Assembly: GCF_013409305.1 (NCBI RefSeq)
Contig: NZ_JACBZJ010000001.1
Span: 620,001 to 684,000, forward strand
DNA from: Cellulomonas soli
GTDB taxonomy: Bacteria > Actinomycetota > Actinomycetes > Actinomycetales > Cellulomonadaceae
DNA: 64,000 bases
Direction of reading: 5' to 3'
Part shown: piece by piece, positions 63,579-64,000 of the stretch
How the letters are laid out: each line of letters starts with the position of its first letter
How positions within the stretch are numbered: position 1 is the stretch's first letter
Position numbers and translations under genes: made by a program
Notes under the pieces: generated by a model
Database searches by the model: none
What the model was told of the DNA's origin: nothing
The model's input: the letters and a program-made list of their open reading frames with translations, nothing else

Positions 63579-64000
63579 TCAGAGCTTGGTGACCGGCGAG
63601 AAGCGCAGCAGGAGACGCTTGGTGCCCTCCGAACCGAAGTCCACCTTGGCCACGGCGTTCGACCCGGCGCCTTCGAGCGCGACGACGGTGCCCAGTCCGT
63701 ACGAGTCGTGCGTGACCCGGTCGCCGATCGCGAGCTGCGGCACGGCTCCCTCGGGGCGCGGTGTCGCGGAGCCGAACTTCGCACCGGTCGACGGCAGGGC
63801 GCTGCGCTGCTCGCGTGCCGCCTGGGTCGACGCGGAGCCGGACGTGCGCGCACCTGCGCCGGAACCACCCGAGCCCGAGGCCCGGAAGCCACCGCCGCCC
63901 GAACCGAAGCCCGAGCCCCAGCCTCCGCGCAGCTGGGAGGTCGAGGACTCGCGACGGCGCCAGTCGATGAGCTCCTCGGGCAGGTCGTCGAGGAACCGGC
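63579..64000 (-). CDS. pcrA: ATP-dependent DNA helicase PcrA/UvrD, C-terminal part
   Basis: Only the last 140 residues are inside the window; the rest lies beyond 64000. It begins RFLDDLPEELIDWRR, the conserved end of the helicase core, continues through a Gly/Ser-rich linker, and ends in the Tudor-like C-terminal domain: IGDRVTHDSYGLGTVVALEG and VAKVDFGSEGTKRLLLRFSPVTKL. SF1 helicase for nucleotide-excision repair and replication-conflict removal. Convergence of this gene with the sucCD-perM-purNH block fits the conserved actinobacterial neighbourhood. Confidence 0.93.
   Translation of the reverse strand, partial: RFLDDLPEELIDWRRRESSTSQLRGGWGSGFGSGGGGFRASGSGGSGAGARTSGSASTQAAREQRSALPSTGAKFGSATPRPEGAVPQLAIGDRVTHDSYGLGTVVALEGAGSNAVAKVDFGSEGTKRLLLRFSPVTKL

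Overview
The window reads as chromosomal DNA of a high-GC Gram-positive actinobacterium, most likely Cellulomonas or a close relative in the Micrococcales. The basis is GC-rich third positions throughout, many GTG starts, many apparently leaderless genes, a eukaryotic-type NADP isocitrate dehydrogenase, DUF3017 and PerM proteins, and a heavy load of glycoside hydrolases with ROK and LacI regulators. No tRNA, rRNA, insertion sequence, prophage or CRISPR array was seen.

Layout. 1-5.2 kb: the end of an NCS1 nucleobase permease with a cysteine hydrolase, exonuclease III, a small unknown protein, a VOC protein and a membrane protein. 5.3-9.1 kb: a one-carbon block (glyA-folD behind a ZTP riboswitch, a GNAT gene, purU). 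9.2-15.9 kb: the ChvE-MmsA-MmsB monosaccharide importer followed by a ROK regulator and an orphan sugar ABC ATPase. Its control region carries a CelR/CebR-type palindrome next to a Crp-like dyad. 15.9-21.7 kb: a 1938-residue secreted amylase-pullulanase with two GH13 catalytic modules. 21.9-30.3 kb: a LacI-controlled operon (binding protein, two permeases, a GH127 beta-L-arabinofuranosidase, a GH63-like enzyme). 30.3-43.0 kb: central metabolism (mdh, icd, an aquaporin, DUF3017, an FAD reductase, purH behind a second ZTP riboswitch, purN, perM, sucD, sucC). 43.3-60.5 kb: a carbohydrate island with two ROK regulators, a LacI-like sensor without a DNA-binding domain, a GH36 alpha-galactosidase, and a nine-gene operon made of a Dpp-type ABC importer, an SGNH hydrolase, a GH2 beta-mannosidase, a GH1 beta-glucosidase and a CE7 acetyl esterase. 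60.6-64 kb: a promoter-operator array driving a small HTH protein and a Clp-N protein, a DUF3592 protein, an OmpA-like lipoprotein and the C-terminus of the helicase PcrA/UvrD.

How the parts work together. The 45.5-60.5 kb enzymes all lack signal peptides and together could dismantle imported, acetylated galactoglucomannan oligosaccharides: alpha-galactosidase for side chains, two esterases for acetyl groups, beta-mannosidase and beta-glucosidase for the backbone. The GH127 operon looks like a second intracellular system, for beta-L-arabinofuranosides. The amylase-pullulanase acts outside the cell on starch or glycogen. Two ZTP riboswitches tie glyA-folD and purH to the same purine/one-carbon alarm signal, and a shared palindrome sits on the icd and sucC promoters. 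From general knowledge of actinobacterial genomes, the uvrD/pcrA, sucC-sucD, perM, purN, purH neighbourhood is conserved (for example in Mycobacterium tuberculosis). The 43.3-60.5 kb carbohydrate genes therefore look inserted into an ancestral backbone.
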